Assembly: GCA_028874175.1 (NCBI GenBank) | Contig: JAPPLN010000113.1 | Coordinates: 44,059-108,058, forward strand | Source of the DNA: Chloroflexota bacterium | GTDB taxonomy: Bacteria > Chloroflexota > UBA11872 | Direction: 5' to 3' | DNA length: 64,000 bases | In this document: piece by piece, positions 29,983 through 38,845 of the stretch | Numbering within the stretch: position 1 is the stretch's first letter | How the letters are laid out: the number at the start of each line of letters is the position of its first letter | Notes under the pieces: model-generated | The model's input: the letters and a program-made list of their open reading frames with translations, nothing else | What the model was told of the DNA's origin: nothing | The model's database searches: none | Translations under genes and position numbers: made by a program

Positions 29983-30247
29983 GCAGTCCTGCGGGCCAAG
30001 TTTGGGTGGACCCCAACCTGACTCGACTGAAGGCTGGTCTATTCGATTTATACGCTCTGGGCTGTCGGCATGAGGAGGTAACGCGGCAGCTGGCCCGCAG
30101 CGTTTTCCGCCCGGTCAGTCGTTACCTCGCCGGCAGCCGCACGTCATTCGCCGTGGCCTCGAAGCGTGGGGCCCGGGCCGGACGCTCAATGTCGCCTGGT
30201 CTGACCGTGCCACGGTCGCTCCGCGGCCCGCCGGCGCGTCGTCGGAG

Positions 30248-31993
30248 TCACGTCCGAGGCGCACGGCGGTATTCGATAAGGGCTGATCGGCCCACGACAT
30301 CCAGGATTCGAACCAGGGCTTCGCGGCCGTCGGCGTCGGTGAGACGGAGTTCTTCGCCGGGGGCGAAGTGGACCGGTTGGGGCTGGCCCTGGTTGATCGC
30401 GATGTTGGAGGCGTAGAGATAGGTTCGGTCGCTGGTGTCGCGGATGGGATTGAGGCGGCCTTTGAGGATGGGCAGGTGTCCGACCGCCTCGGGGAATATG
30501 ACGCTGCCGCCATCCGCCAAGGGCCGCATCTCAAGCGTGAGGGCGCCGTGGCTGGGCGTCCATTCGCGCTCGAGGCGCGCCGCGTGTGCGGGGGCAGCTG
30601 CAAACACGGTCATTGGGAGGTGGGACGTGTATAGCTCCACCGATGCCTCGCCGTCGTCGTTTGTATTCGCGCGCTTCCAGGTCTTGTTCGGAAATAACGC
30701 GAGGACATCGGCACCTGACAAGGGCTGATTGGCTGACCACACAGTGACGACGGCGCTGGCGGGGCTATGTTCCTGGACTGCCGCGGGGATGGTGAGCCGG
30801 ACTTCGGAGTCGTCAATGACCTGGTATTCGGGCAGCTTCCCGCAGAGTTCGCGAGTCTCACGCCGGATAATGGGCACGCCGTCGCCGCGACGTTCCATGA
30901 AGTACTGCCGGTCCTCCGACCCGCGAATCCCGCCCACCGGCAGGCGCGCCAGTACGGACGTCAACGCTTCGTTGCGCGTGACCTGCCGCGTTTCCATGCT
31001 TTCGACGGTGAGGTTGTTGGGGAGCGAGCCGGGCGACTGAATTTCCAGGCGGTCGGCGAACATCGAGAGGCGGACCTTGCTGCCGCGAATCGAGTAGTCG
31101 CGGTGCACTATGGCGTTGACGAGGGCCTCAAACAGCGCCCGGTGGCTGTACTGGGGAAGGTCAACGCGCCCCGGTTCCTTGCGAGCGGCGACTTGCATGT
31201 TGCGCAGGGCAAAGGCAACGACCTGAGCAATCTGCTGGTTCAGCGGACCGCTGATCTCCTGGGCATCGACCTGGCCTGAGGCACGATCATTTCCGCGGTA
31301 CCGGGTGGCGGTAACGCCGGCGTTTGGCAACCACTGTCGGGGATCCGGGGTGCACAACAACAGGCCAGCGACGGTGGCGCGGGGGATTCCAGCCTCGTCG
31401 CTGACCAGGAGCGCCAGCCTGCCCAGGGCCGCTTCGGGCTCGGCGGCGCCTTCCGCACTCAGCAGAGGACGCCAAAGCGACTCATCTAGCGTGTTGAATC
31501 CAGTATTGGGCACAGCCTGTTCGTCGAAGGACGCAAACCGCGCCTGGCCTCGCCGCTGCGCCAAGCGCAACCGCTCGTCGCTGGTCATCCGTCGCTTGGA
31601 GCCGCCGACGCGGATGTAGCTTCTTCCGGATCGCTCATGGAGGGAATCGCTTGCCGGAACGCGGACGATCAGCAGCCGCTTGCCATCCTGGCGCCGCATG
31701 TGCCGGGTGTGGACGCGAACGGGCGGCTCGATGGCGTCGGAACTGATCTCGACCACGAACGCGTCAAACGCGGCGAGCTGATCACGCGTCATGCCCTGCA
31801 CTTCACCGTCGTCAGTGACGCCGCAGAGCAGCGTGCCGCCATCCGCATTGGCGAAGGCCGCGATTTCATCCGCCAGATCGTCGCGTCTCGGACTCCTGGG
31901 CCGGTCGCCAGCGAACTCGACCTGCTTGAACTCCCAGGCGCTGTCCTCGCCGAGCTGTAGGCGGCGAGTTATCTCTTCGTTGCTGTAGGTCAT
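30248..31993 (-). CDS. AlbA_2/Schlafen-type ATP-binding domain protein with novel C-terminal extension
   Basis: EDSAWEFKQVEF...DDLADEIAAFANADGGTLLCGVTDDGEV; ALFEALVNAIVHRDYSIRGSKVRLSMFADRLEIQSPGSLPN. Confidence 0.85.
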   Translation of the reverse strand: MTYSNEEITRRLQLGEDSAWEFKQVEFAGDRPRSPRRDDLADEIAAFANADGGTLLCGVTDDGEVQGMTRDQLAAFDAFVVEISSDAIEPPVRVHTRHMRRQDGKRLLIVRVPASDSLHERSGRSYIRVGGSKRRMTSDERLRLAQRRGQARFASFDEQAVPNTGFNTLDESLWRPLLSAEGAAEPEAALGRLALLVSDEAGIPRATVAGLLLCTPDPRQWLPNAGVTATRYRGNDRASGQVDAQEISGPLNQQIAQVVAFALRNMQVAARKEPGRVDLPQYSHRALFEALVNAIVHRDYSIRGSKVRLSMFADRLEIQSPGSLPNNLTVESMETRQVTRNEALTSVLARLPVGGIRGSEDRQYFMERRGDGVPIIRRETRELCGKLPEYQVIDDSEVRLTIPAAVQEHSPASAVVTVWSANQPLSGADVLALFPNKTWKRANTNDDGEASVELYTSHLPMTVFAAAPAHAARLEREWTPSHGALTLEMRPLADGGSVIFPEAVGHLPILKGRLNPIRDTSDRTYLYASNIAINQGQPQPVHFAPGEELRLTDADGREALVRILDVVGRSALIEYRRAPRT

Positions 31994-32154
31994 CGGCGGT
32001 TTGGAGCCTCTCCCGGAGCCATCCTATCCGCCGTTAGCAGGTGAGCCGCCGCGATGCTTGAGAGTGTTCGCGATTCGAGGGGGCTCTTCAGGAACCTCAG
32101 GATGGCCTTGCCTCATCGGGGATCGCGAGTGGGGAAGGGTTAGCGGGTGGCGCG

Positions 32155-32250
32155 CGGAAGAGGCCGGTCGGAAACCGGCCCCCATTCGGCAGGCTCATCG
32201 CAAGTTGAGGCGCAGGACCGGATGGCGGGTGGCTTGGGCGCGGCGCAACC
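32155..32250. repeat. Diverged copy of dispersed repeat with hairpin GGCCGGT-cggaa-ACCGGCC (32162-32180)
   Basis: gaagagg..ggtcgga.ac....cccccattcggcaggctca shared with 28891-28930. Confidence 0.55.
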
Positions 32251-32259
32251 GGGGGCGGC

Positions 32260-32673
32260 TTAGGGCGAGTGTGGCTGGAAGGGGTTGAGGGTTGGGACGC
32301 CGAGGTGCTGGAAGTCGCGGGTGTTGCGGGTGACGACGATGCGGCGGTGGACGGTGGCGACGGCGGCGATGAGGGCGTCCTGCATGAGGATGTCCGACTG
32401 TCGGTGCATCAGCTGGGCCCAGATTCGAAAGGCGAGGGCGTCGACCGCCAGCACTTCATGGGTCACGAGCACACGGTCGAGCCATTCCTCAAGCTGAGCC
32501 GCTTTGGCGGGATCCTGCTGACGGGTGACCTCAATACCAGCCTGGATTTCGCCGATGGTGACTGCGGAGAGGTAAAGCTGATCGGCCGGCACACGCTGCA
32601 TCCAGCCGAGAACGGCCGGATGCGGCGAGGGGCGGCGGAGTTCGGAGACGACATTGGTATCGAGGAGGTACAC
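32260..32673 (-). CDS. PIN-domain VapC-like toxin
   Basis: MYLLDTNVVSELRRPSPH...SDILMQDALIAAVATVHRRIVVTRNTRDF. Confidence 0.9.
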   Translation of the reverse strand: MYLLDTNVVSELRRPSPHPAVLGWMQRVPADQLYLSAVTIGEIQAGIEVTRQQDPAKAAQLEEWLDRVLVTHEVLAVDALAFRIWAQLMHRQSDILMQDALIAAVATVHRRIVVTRNTRDFQHLGVPTLNPFQPHSP

Positions 32674-32676
32674 GCG

Positions 32677-32937
32677 CTAGTCGAATTGGGGCGTGGGGCG
32701 ACGTCGGAGCTGCCGGCGCGGCGGTGTCAGGTCTTCAGTGCGAGGCTCTGGGGCGAGCAGCAGTTCCTTGAGCGTGGGGCGGGTCATTCGCTGCAGCCGG
32801 CGCCAGTGCTCGATGGGGACGAGTACGGCTTTCTCGACGCCGCGCCTGGTGACGATCTGCGGTCCTTCGGCGAGGCTGGTTTCAAGCAGTTCGCTGAAGC
32901 GGGCCTTGGCTTCCTGTACTTGCCAGACGTTGCTCAT
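32677..32937 (-). CDS. Phd/YefM-like antitoxin
   Basis: MSNVWQVQEAKARFSELLETSLAEGPQIVTRRGVEKAVLVPIEHWRRL; immediately upstream of PIN toxin. Confidence 0.88.
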   Translation of the reverse strand: MSNVWQVQEAKARFSELLETSLAEGPQIVTRRGVEKAVLVPIEHWRRLQRMTRPTLKELLLAPEPRTEDLTPPRRQLRRRPTPQFD

Positions 32938-32977
32938 GCCGTCCTCCGGGATAGGCCTAGTCCGGCATCTAACTGAC

Positions 32978-32996
32978 TAGACTCCTGACTAGTCTA
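32978..32996. promoter_or_regulatory. Candidate TA operator TAGACTCCTGACTAGTCTA
   Basis: Imperfect inverted TAGACT/TAGTCTA plus GACTAGTC palindrome, upstream of antitoxin start. Confidence 0.55.
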
Positions 32997-33091
32997 CGTG
33001 ATTCTGTTGGCCCGACGTGACTGCCGAACCGGCTGGCGCGGTAGAATGAAACAGGTCGTTACTTCTGGGGCGCAGGGACTTAACCACCGGA

Positions 33092-33601
33092 TTGGCCAGG
33101 CCTTCGTTTACGCATTTCGACGCGGATGGGTCCGCGCGGATGGTGGACGTGTCGGCTAAGTCGGAGACGGACCGAACCGCGGTGGCGCGGGGTCGGGTGG
33201 TGATGCAGCCGGCGACGCTGGCGATGATTCGCGAGCAGATGGCCGGCGAGACTTCGGACCTGCCGAAGGGCGACGTGCTGGGGGTGGCGCGGCTGGCCGG
33301 GCTCATGGCGGCCAAGCGCACGTCGGACCTGATTCCGCTGTGTCACCCGCTGCCGCTGAATGGCGTTGAAGTGGAGCTGACGCCGGAGGGCGAGGAATCG
33401 CTGGCGATCGAGGCGACTGTCCGCACCGTGGGTCGGACGGGGGTTGAGATGGAGGCGCTGACGGCGGTTTCGGTGGCGGCGCTGGCGGTGTACGACATGT
33501 GCAAGGCGGTGGACCGGGGGATGCGGATTGCGGATGTGCGGCTGGTGCGGAAGGCCGGAGGGGTGAGCGGCGATTTTGAGCGCTTGGACGATGAGGGTTA
33601 G
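33092..33601 (+). CDS. moaC: Cyclic pyranopterin monophosphate synthase
   Basis: [18 protein letters not shown]...[17 protein letters not shown]...[23 protein letters not shown]. Confidence 0.95.
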   Translation: MARPSFTHFDADGSARMVDVSAKSETDRTAVARGRVVMQPATLAMIREQMAGETSDLPKGDVLGVARLAGLMAAKRTSDLIPLCHPLPLNGVEVELTPEGEESLAIEATVRTVGRTGVEMEALTAVSVAALAVYDMCKAVDRGMRIADVRLVRKAGGVSGDFERLDDEG

Positions 33602-33670
33602 CGCGGACGTGCGAGCTCTTTTGGGACTGGAATTGGGCGCGTTGGTGTCCGGGGCGCCTCGGCCGGAAGA

Positions 33671-33703
33671 CCCTCACCCCGACCCTCTCCCATGGAGAGA
33701 GGG
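33671..33703. repeat. Intergenic element ccctcaccccgaCCCTCTCccatggaGAGAGGG with hairpin
   Basis: 7-bp stem/7-nt loop between moaC and gyrA. Confidence 0.6.
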
Positions 33704-33745
33704 AGAAGAACAGCGAGCCATCTCTGACGAGGGGAGTGGAGGGGC

Positions 33746-36208
33746 GTGACGGAGGAGTCTGTAGGGGACGACGGGATCCGGTCGGTGGACATCGTCGAGG
33801 AGATGGAGACGTCGTATATCGACTATGCGATGAGCACGATCGTCGCGCGGGCGATTCCGGACGTGCGCGATGGGTTGAAGCCGGTGCATCGGCGGTTGCT
33901 GTACTCGATGGAAGAGATTTCGGCCACGCCGAACGCGGCGTTCCGCAAGGCGGCGCGGGTGGTTGGCGACACGATGGGGAAGTACCACCCGCACGGCGAC
34001 CAGGCGCTGTACGACGCGCTGGTGCGGATGGCGCAGCCGTTTTCGATCCGGTATCCGCTGGTGGACGGGCAGGGCAATTTCGGGTCGGTGGACGGCGATC
34101 CGGCGGCGGCGATGCGGTACACGGAAGCGCGGCTGACGCAGGTGGCGGCCGCGATGCTGGACGACCTTGACCGGGACACGGTGGATTTCGTCGACAACTT
34201 CGACGGGACGGCGGAGATGCCGGAGGTGCTGCCCTCGGTGGTGCCGAACCTTTTGATCAACGGGTCCACGGGAATCGCGGTGGGGATGGCGACGAGCATT
34301 CCGCCGCACAACCTGCGCGAGGTCGGGCGGGCGATCGACCACTACATCGAAAACCCGGAGGCGACCTCGCGGGACCTGATGCGGTTCGTGCGGGGGCCCG
34401 ATTTTCCGACCGGCGGGATCATCGTGGGGGCGGAGGGGATCGAGCAGGCGTATACGCAGGGTCGCGGGCGAATCAGCGTGCGGGCGGTGGTGAACGTGGA
34501 GGAAGTGCGCGGCACCACGATGGCGCTGGTGGTGTCGGAGATTCCCTACCTGGTGAACAAGGCCAGGCTGGTGGAGAAGATCGCCGCGCTGGTGCGGGAC
34601 AAGGTGATCGAGGGCGTTCGCGATATCCGTGACGAGTCGGACCGGCATGGCATGCGCGTGGTGGTGGAGTTGCGCAGCGGCGCGCGGCCGTTGGCGGTGC
34701 TGAACCAGCTGTACAAGCACACGGCGCTGCAGTCGACGTTCAGCATCAACAACCTGGCGCTGGTGGACGGGCAGCCGGAGCAGTTGCCGCTGCGCCGGTT
34801 CGTCGAGCTCTTCGTGCAGCACCGGCAGGACGTGGTGCGGCGGCGGACCGAGTTCGACCTGAAGAAGGCGCAGGCGCGCGAGCATCTGCTGGAAGGCTAT
34901 GTGATCGCGCTGGCGGACATCGACAAGGTGATCCGGATCATTCGCGGGGCGGACGACACTGAGGAAGCTCGCAACGGGTTGATGCAGGAGTTCGGGCTGA
35001 CGGAGATCCAGGCGAACGCGATCCTGGACATGCAGCTGCGCCGGCTGGTGCGGCTGGAGCGCGAGCAGATCCTGGCGGAGTTGGAAGAGGTGCGGGCGAC
35101 GATCCGGGACCTGCAGGACATCCTGGCGGACGAGTCGCGGGTGCTGGCGATCATCGGCGACGAGACGCGCGAGGTGGTGAAACGCTTCGGCGACGAGCGG
35201 CAGACGGAGATCCAGCGGGAGGCGTCGGGCGACTTCAACGAGGAAGACCTGGTGGAGGACCGGGATTGCCTGATCACGATGTCGTCGCGCGGCTACGTGA
35301 AGCGGGTGCCGGCGAACACGTACCGGCGGCAGGGCCGGGGCGGGAAGGGGATCCGCGGGTTCCGCAGCAAGACGGGCGGGGTGGTGGAGCACTTCCTGGT
35401 GGCCAACACGCACGACCACCTGCTGTTTTTCACGAACCGGGGGAAGGTGTACCGGCTGCGGGCGTACGAGTTGCCGGAGCAGGGGCGGGACGCGCAGGGG
35501 CATAACCTGATCAACTTGCTGGCGATCGAGCAAGGCGAGCGGGCGACGGCGGTGCTGGCGATTCCGAACTTCGAGGCGGGGGACTACCTGGTGTTCGGGA
35601 CGCGCAAGGGCGAAGTGAAGCGGAGCGCGTTGACGCAGTTCGTGTCAATCCGAACAACCGGCCTGCTGGCGATGGACCTGGACGAGGACGACGAACTGGT
35701 GTGGGTGCGGCTGGCGACGGACGAGACGCACGCGATGTTCTTTACGCGGAACGGGATGTCGATTCGGTTTGCGCTGGATGAGATACGCGCCAGCGGACGG
35801 ACCAGCGGAGGCGTGCGGGCCATCCGCCTGGCCGAGGGCGACGAGGTGACCGCGATGGACCTGACGCAGGACGACGGGTACGTGCTGCTGGTGACGGCCA
35901 ATGGCTACGGCAAGAAAGTGGCGGTGTCCGAGTTTCGGCCGCAGGGCCGGGGCGGACAGGGGCTCAAGTCGATCATTCTGAGCGAGAAGACGGGTGAGGT
36001 CGCCGACGCGCGCACGCTGATGGCGGAGAACGAGGAGATTGCGCTGGTGTCTTCGGACGGGCAGGTGATGCGCTGCGGGTTGGGGAACGTACGGCCGATC
36101 AAGCGGCCGGCGGCCGGGGTGATCATCATGCGGATGGACGAGGGCGTGGACCTGCTGCGGGTGGCGCGGCTGGCGGATGGCCGGGACGGGGAGAACGGCG
36201 GCGGATAG
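33746..36208 (+). CDS. gyrA: DNA gyrase subunit A
   Basis: [36 protein letters not shown] GyrA-box-like motif in CTD. Confidence 0.95.
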   Translation: MTEESVGDDGIRSVDIVEEMETSYIDYAMSTIVARAIPDVRDGLKPVHRRLLYSMEEISATPNAAFRKAARVVGDTMGKYHPHGDQALYDALVRMAQPFSIRYPLVDGQGNFGSVDGDPAAAMRYTEARLTQVAAAMLDDLDRDTVDFVDNFDGTAEMPEVLPSVVPNLLINGSTGIAVGMATSIPPHNLREVGRAIDHYIENPEATSRDLMRFVRGPDFPTGGIIVGAEGIEQAYTQGRGRISVRAVVNVEEVRGTTMALVVSEIPYLVNKARLVEKIAALVRDKVIEGVRDIRDESDRHGMRVVVELRSGARPLAVLNQLYKHTALQSTFSINNLALVDGQPEQLPLRRFVELFVQHRQDVVRRRTEFDLKKAQAREHLLEGYVIALADIDKVIRIIRGADDTEEARNGLMQEFGLTEIQANAILDMQLRRLVRLEREQILAELEEVRATIRDLQDILADESRVLAIIGDETREVVKRFGDERQTEIQREASGDFNEEDLVEDRDCLITMSSRGYVKRVPANTYRRQGRGGKGIRGFRSKTGGVVEHFLVANTHDHLLFFTNRGKVYRLRAYELPEQGRDAQGHNLINLLAIEQGERATAVLAIPNFEAGDYLVFGTRKGEVKRSALTQFVSIRTTGLLAMDLDEDDELVWVRLATDETHAMFFTRNGMSIRFALDEIRASGRTSGGVRAIRLAEGDEVTAMDLTQDDGYVLLVTANGYGKKVAVSEFRPQGRGGQGLKSIILSEKTGEVADARTLMAENEEIALVSSDGQVMRCGLGNVRPIKRPAAGVIIMRMDEGVDLLRVARLADGRDGENGGG

Positions 36209-36734
36209 CGAGGCTGGGCGGTTTCCGGACCTCTTTGCGCCGGTGGTGGGGAAGCGCGGTTCGGCGGAGTTTCGGCGTGTCGACGAGGTTTCGTGCGAGG
36301 ACCTCGTGTCAAATGTGACTGTCGTGCCCTATACGGCTGCGGGCTGGGTGGTGCTGGTGCTGGGGGACGGGCGGCCGGAGGTGCCGGGTGGGACGCGTGA
36401 GCCGGGGGAGTCGATCGAGGCGACGCTGCGGCGGGAATTGCTGGAAGAGGCGGGGGCGAGGCTGGAGTCGTTCAGAACGTTTGGCGTGTGGGACTGCGTG
36501 TCGACGGCCGAGGCGCCGTATCGGCCGCATCTGCCGCATCCGAGGTCGCAACGGCTGGTTGGCGTGGGGCGGGCGGAGTTGGTGACGACGCCGACGATTG
36601 GGGACGGGGAGGATGTGGTGGAGGTGCTGACGGTGTCGCTGGAGGAGGCGCAGGCGCGGTTTCGGGCGGTTGGGCGCGGGGACCTGGCGGATCTGTATGC
36701 GTTGGCGGCGGAGGTGGTGGGTCGAGAGGGCTGA
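36177..36734 (+). CDS. NUDIX hydrolase domain protein (start may be internal to ORF)
   Basis: [26 protein letters not shown] Nudix box. Confidence 0.85.
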   Translation: MAGTGRTAADSEAGRFPDLFAPVVGKRGSAEFRRVDEVSCEDLVSNVTVVPYTAAGWVVLVLGDGRPEVPGGTREPGESIEATLRRELLEEAGARLESFRTFGVWDCVSTAEAPYRPHLPHPRSQRLVGVGRAELVTTPTIGDGEDVVEVLTVSLEEAQARFRAVGRGDLADLYALAAEVVGREG

Positions 36735-36909
36735 TCGCGGGCGAGGGAACGAATTGCGATTGGGTGGCGTAGCTATTTGTGTGGCGCCGACTTGAGCGGT
36801 TTCGATGGTCTCGATACGAACTTGCGGGGGCGCCGTTAGTCTTGAAGAGGAAGAGGCCGAGGGCAGCGCCCGGAGGCCGCTTTCCGCACATCGACGTCAG
36901 TAGGAGCGC

Positions 36910-38631
36910 GTGATGCCGAAGCGATTCCGGGTATTGGCGGCGGCTCTGGTGGTTGGCGCGCTGGCTCTGGCGGCGTGTGGGGAGTTTCCGTTTGGCGGGG
37001 ATGAGGAGTCGTTCGAGCGGTCGATGGCTGCCCCGGCGGCCGTGATGGCCGCGCAGCCGGCGGCCGCGATGGCCGAAAGTGAAAGCGGTCGCATGTCGCG
37101 CGACACGGCCACGACGATGGGGATGGCGGCGGAGCGGGCGGCGGTACGGGTTGCCGAGGGGCCAGCATCGCAAGTCGTGGTGAAGGAGGTCCCGGTCGAG
37201 GCGGCGGCGATGAAGCAGGTGGTCGTTGAGTCTGAGCAGGCGGCGCCGGCGCGGCGGGTGATTCGGGACGCGACGGTTGGGATCGTGGTTGGGGACGTGG
37301 ACGAGGCGGTGCGGCAGTTGCAGGCGCTGGTGGATGGGATTCCGGAGGCGTTTGTGGACTCGGCGGACGTGCGGGACGACGATCCGCGGTCGATCAGCAC
37401 GGTGAGGTTGCGGGTGCCGGTGGAGCGGTTCGACGAGGCGCGGCGGCTGGTGCGCGAGTTGGGCAGCGAGGTGTTGTTCGAGGCCGTGGGCGGGCGCGAC
37501 GTGACGGCGGACTTCACCGACCTGGAGGCGCGGCTGCGGACGGCGCAGGCGACCGAGCAGCAGCTGCTGGACATCCTGGCGACGGCGCGGACGGTGAGCG
37601 ACACGCTGGAGGTGCAGCGGGAGTTGCTGGAGGTGCGCTCGCGCATTGAGGTGTTTCAGGGGCAGCTGAACCTGCTGGCGAATCAGACGGATCTGGCGAC
37701 GATCACGGTCCAGTTGCATCCGGCGCCGGACCTGCGGATCGAGCGGTTCTCACCCGAGGGTTACGCGATGCACGGCAGCACGGAGCTGCCGATCACGATT
37801 GCGAATCACGGGACGGTGGACCTGCGGGACGTGATGGTGCGGGATCAGCTGGCAGTGGGGATGGTGTTCGAGTGGGCGTCGTCGCAGGGGGTGTACGAGG
37901 CGGCCTCGCACAGTGTGATTTGGGAGTTTGACCGACTAGAGGCGAACTCGTCGCGGGATGTGTGGTCGCGGGTGCGGCTGGAGGGCGACGGAGAGCCGAT
38001 GCAGGTGAGCGCGACGATTACGGCCAGCGGGGTCGTGCGCGAGCCGTCTGAGGACCGGGCGGAGACGACGCTGGCGTTCTTCGTGGACCTGAGCGTGTTC
38101 AAGGAGGGCGAGGCGTCGGTGCCGGTGGGGCGGGACGTGACGTATTTCCTCAGCTTCCAGAATCACGGCAACGGCGACGCGCGGGAGGTTCGGCTGACGG
38201 AGCGGTTGCCGCAGGGCATGACGTTCGTGCGGGCGGAGGGCGGCGGTCGCTACGACGAGGGCTCGCGGACTGTGGTGTGGGAGTTCCCGCGGATGTCGCC
38301 CGAGTCGGGGCAAGGCGTCTTCTACGAGGCGCGGGTGGACCGGAGCGAAGGACGGTTCCAGACCGAGACGACGATCGAGTCGGCCGACGAGGACCGGGCC
38401 GACGTGGATAACCGGGTGGTGACGTTCCTGACGGCGTTGCCGGAAGACGTGGCGGGCCGGGAGGTGTTCGGGCCAGGGTCTACGGCGCGGGACGCGGTGG
38501 GCCTGTTGCTGGACGTGCTGCGGTTCCTGGCCAACGCGGCGATCGTGCTGGTGATCGTGGCGGGGCCGTTTGCGGTGGTTGGGGTGCTGGGCTGGCGGGG
38601 GATCCGGACGATCAAGCGGCGGCGAGGGTGA
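36910..38631 (+). CDS. DUF4349-type lipoprotein with DUF11-like repeats and C-terminal TM
   Basis: ALALAACGE lipobox; RRVIRDATVGIVVGDV...LRVPVERFDEARRLVRELG...RDVTADFTDLEARLRTAQATEQQLL; DUF11-like NHGTVDLRDVMVRDQL. Confidence 0.85.
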   Translation: MMPKRFRVLAAALVVGALALAACGEFPFGGDEESFERSMAAPAAVMAAQPAAAMAESESGRMSRDTATTMGMAAERAAVRVAEGPASQVVVKEVPVEAAAMKQVVVESEQAAPARRVIRDATVGIVVGDVDEAVRQLQALVDGIPEAFVDSADVRDDDPRSISTVRLRVPVERFDEARRLVRELGSEVLFEAVGGRDVTADFTDLEARLRTAQATEQQLLDILATARTVSDTLEVQRELLEVRSRIEVFQGQLNLLANQTDLATITVQLHPAPDLRIERFSPEGYAMHGSTELPITIANHGTVDLRDVMVRDQLAVGMVFEWASSQGVYEAASHSVIWEFDRLEANSSRDVWSRVRLEGDGEPMQVSATITASGVVREPSEDRAETTLAFFVDLSVFKEGEASVPVGRDVTYFLSFQNHGNGDAREVRLTERLPQGMTFVRAEGGGRYDEGSRTVVWEFPRMSPESGQGVFYEARVDRSEGRFQTETTIESADEDRADVDNRVVTFLTALPEDVAGREVFGPGSTARDAVGLLLDVLRFLANAAIVLVIVAGPFAVVGVLGWRGIRTIKRRRG

Positions 38632-38845
38632 TCGGGGCGCCGACGCGCAGCTGATTGCGGGGATGGCCGGTCGTTCGGTCGTCTTTCGCAGTTCGACTAG
38701 AAAAGTCCCGAACCCAGGGAACGAATCCAGTCCTCCCTGCGTACATCTCTTTGAAGGCGTACCGCAGAGCCGAGTCGCGCACGCGGGGATTCATGCCTCA
38801 GACGTGAACGCTCGGCACATATAGATCGATTGGGTCGGGAGGCGA

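Noticed and set aside
30005-30247. Possible short gene between orphan antitoxin and AlbA_2 gene (ORF 29961-30416 +)
   Set aside because: Mostly antisense to the AlbA_2 gene and basic low-complexity translation; no support.
33598-33792. 64-aa minus ORF containing LPLSMGEGRGEGL
   Set aside because: Translation of a common intergenic hairpin element (ccctcaccccgaccctctccc...); not a protein gene.
33674-35533. 619-aa ORF antisense to gyrA
   Set aside because: H/R/P/Q-rich shadow of gyrA; no domain recognisable.
36472-37719. 415-aa ORF antisense to the NUDIX and DUF4349 genes
   Set aside because: R/H/P-rich composition, crosses two real genes and an intergenic gap.
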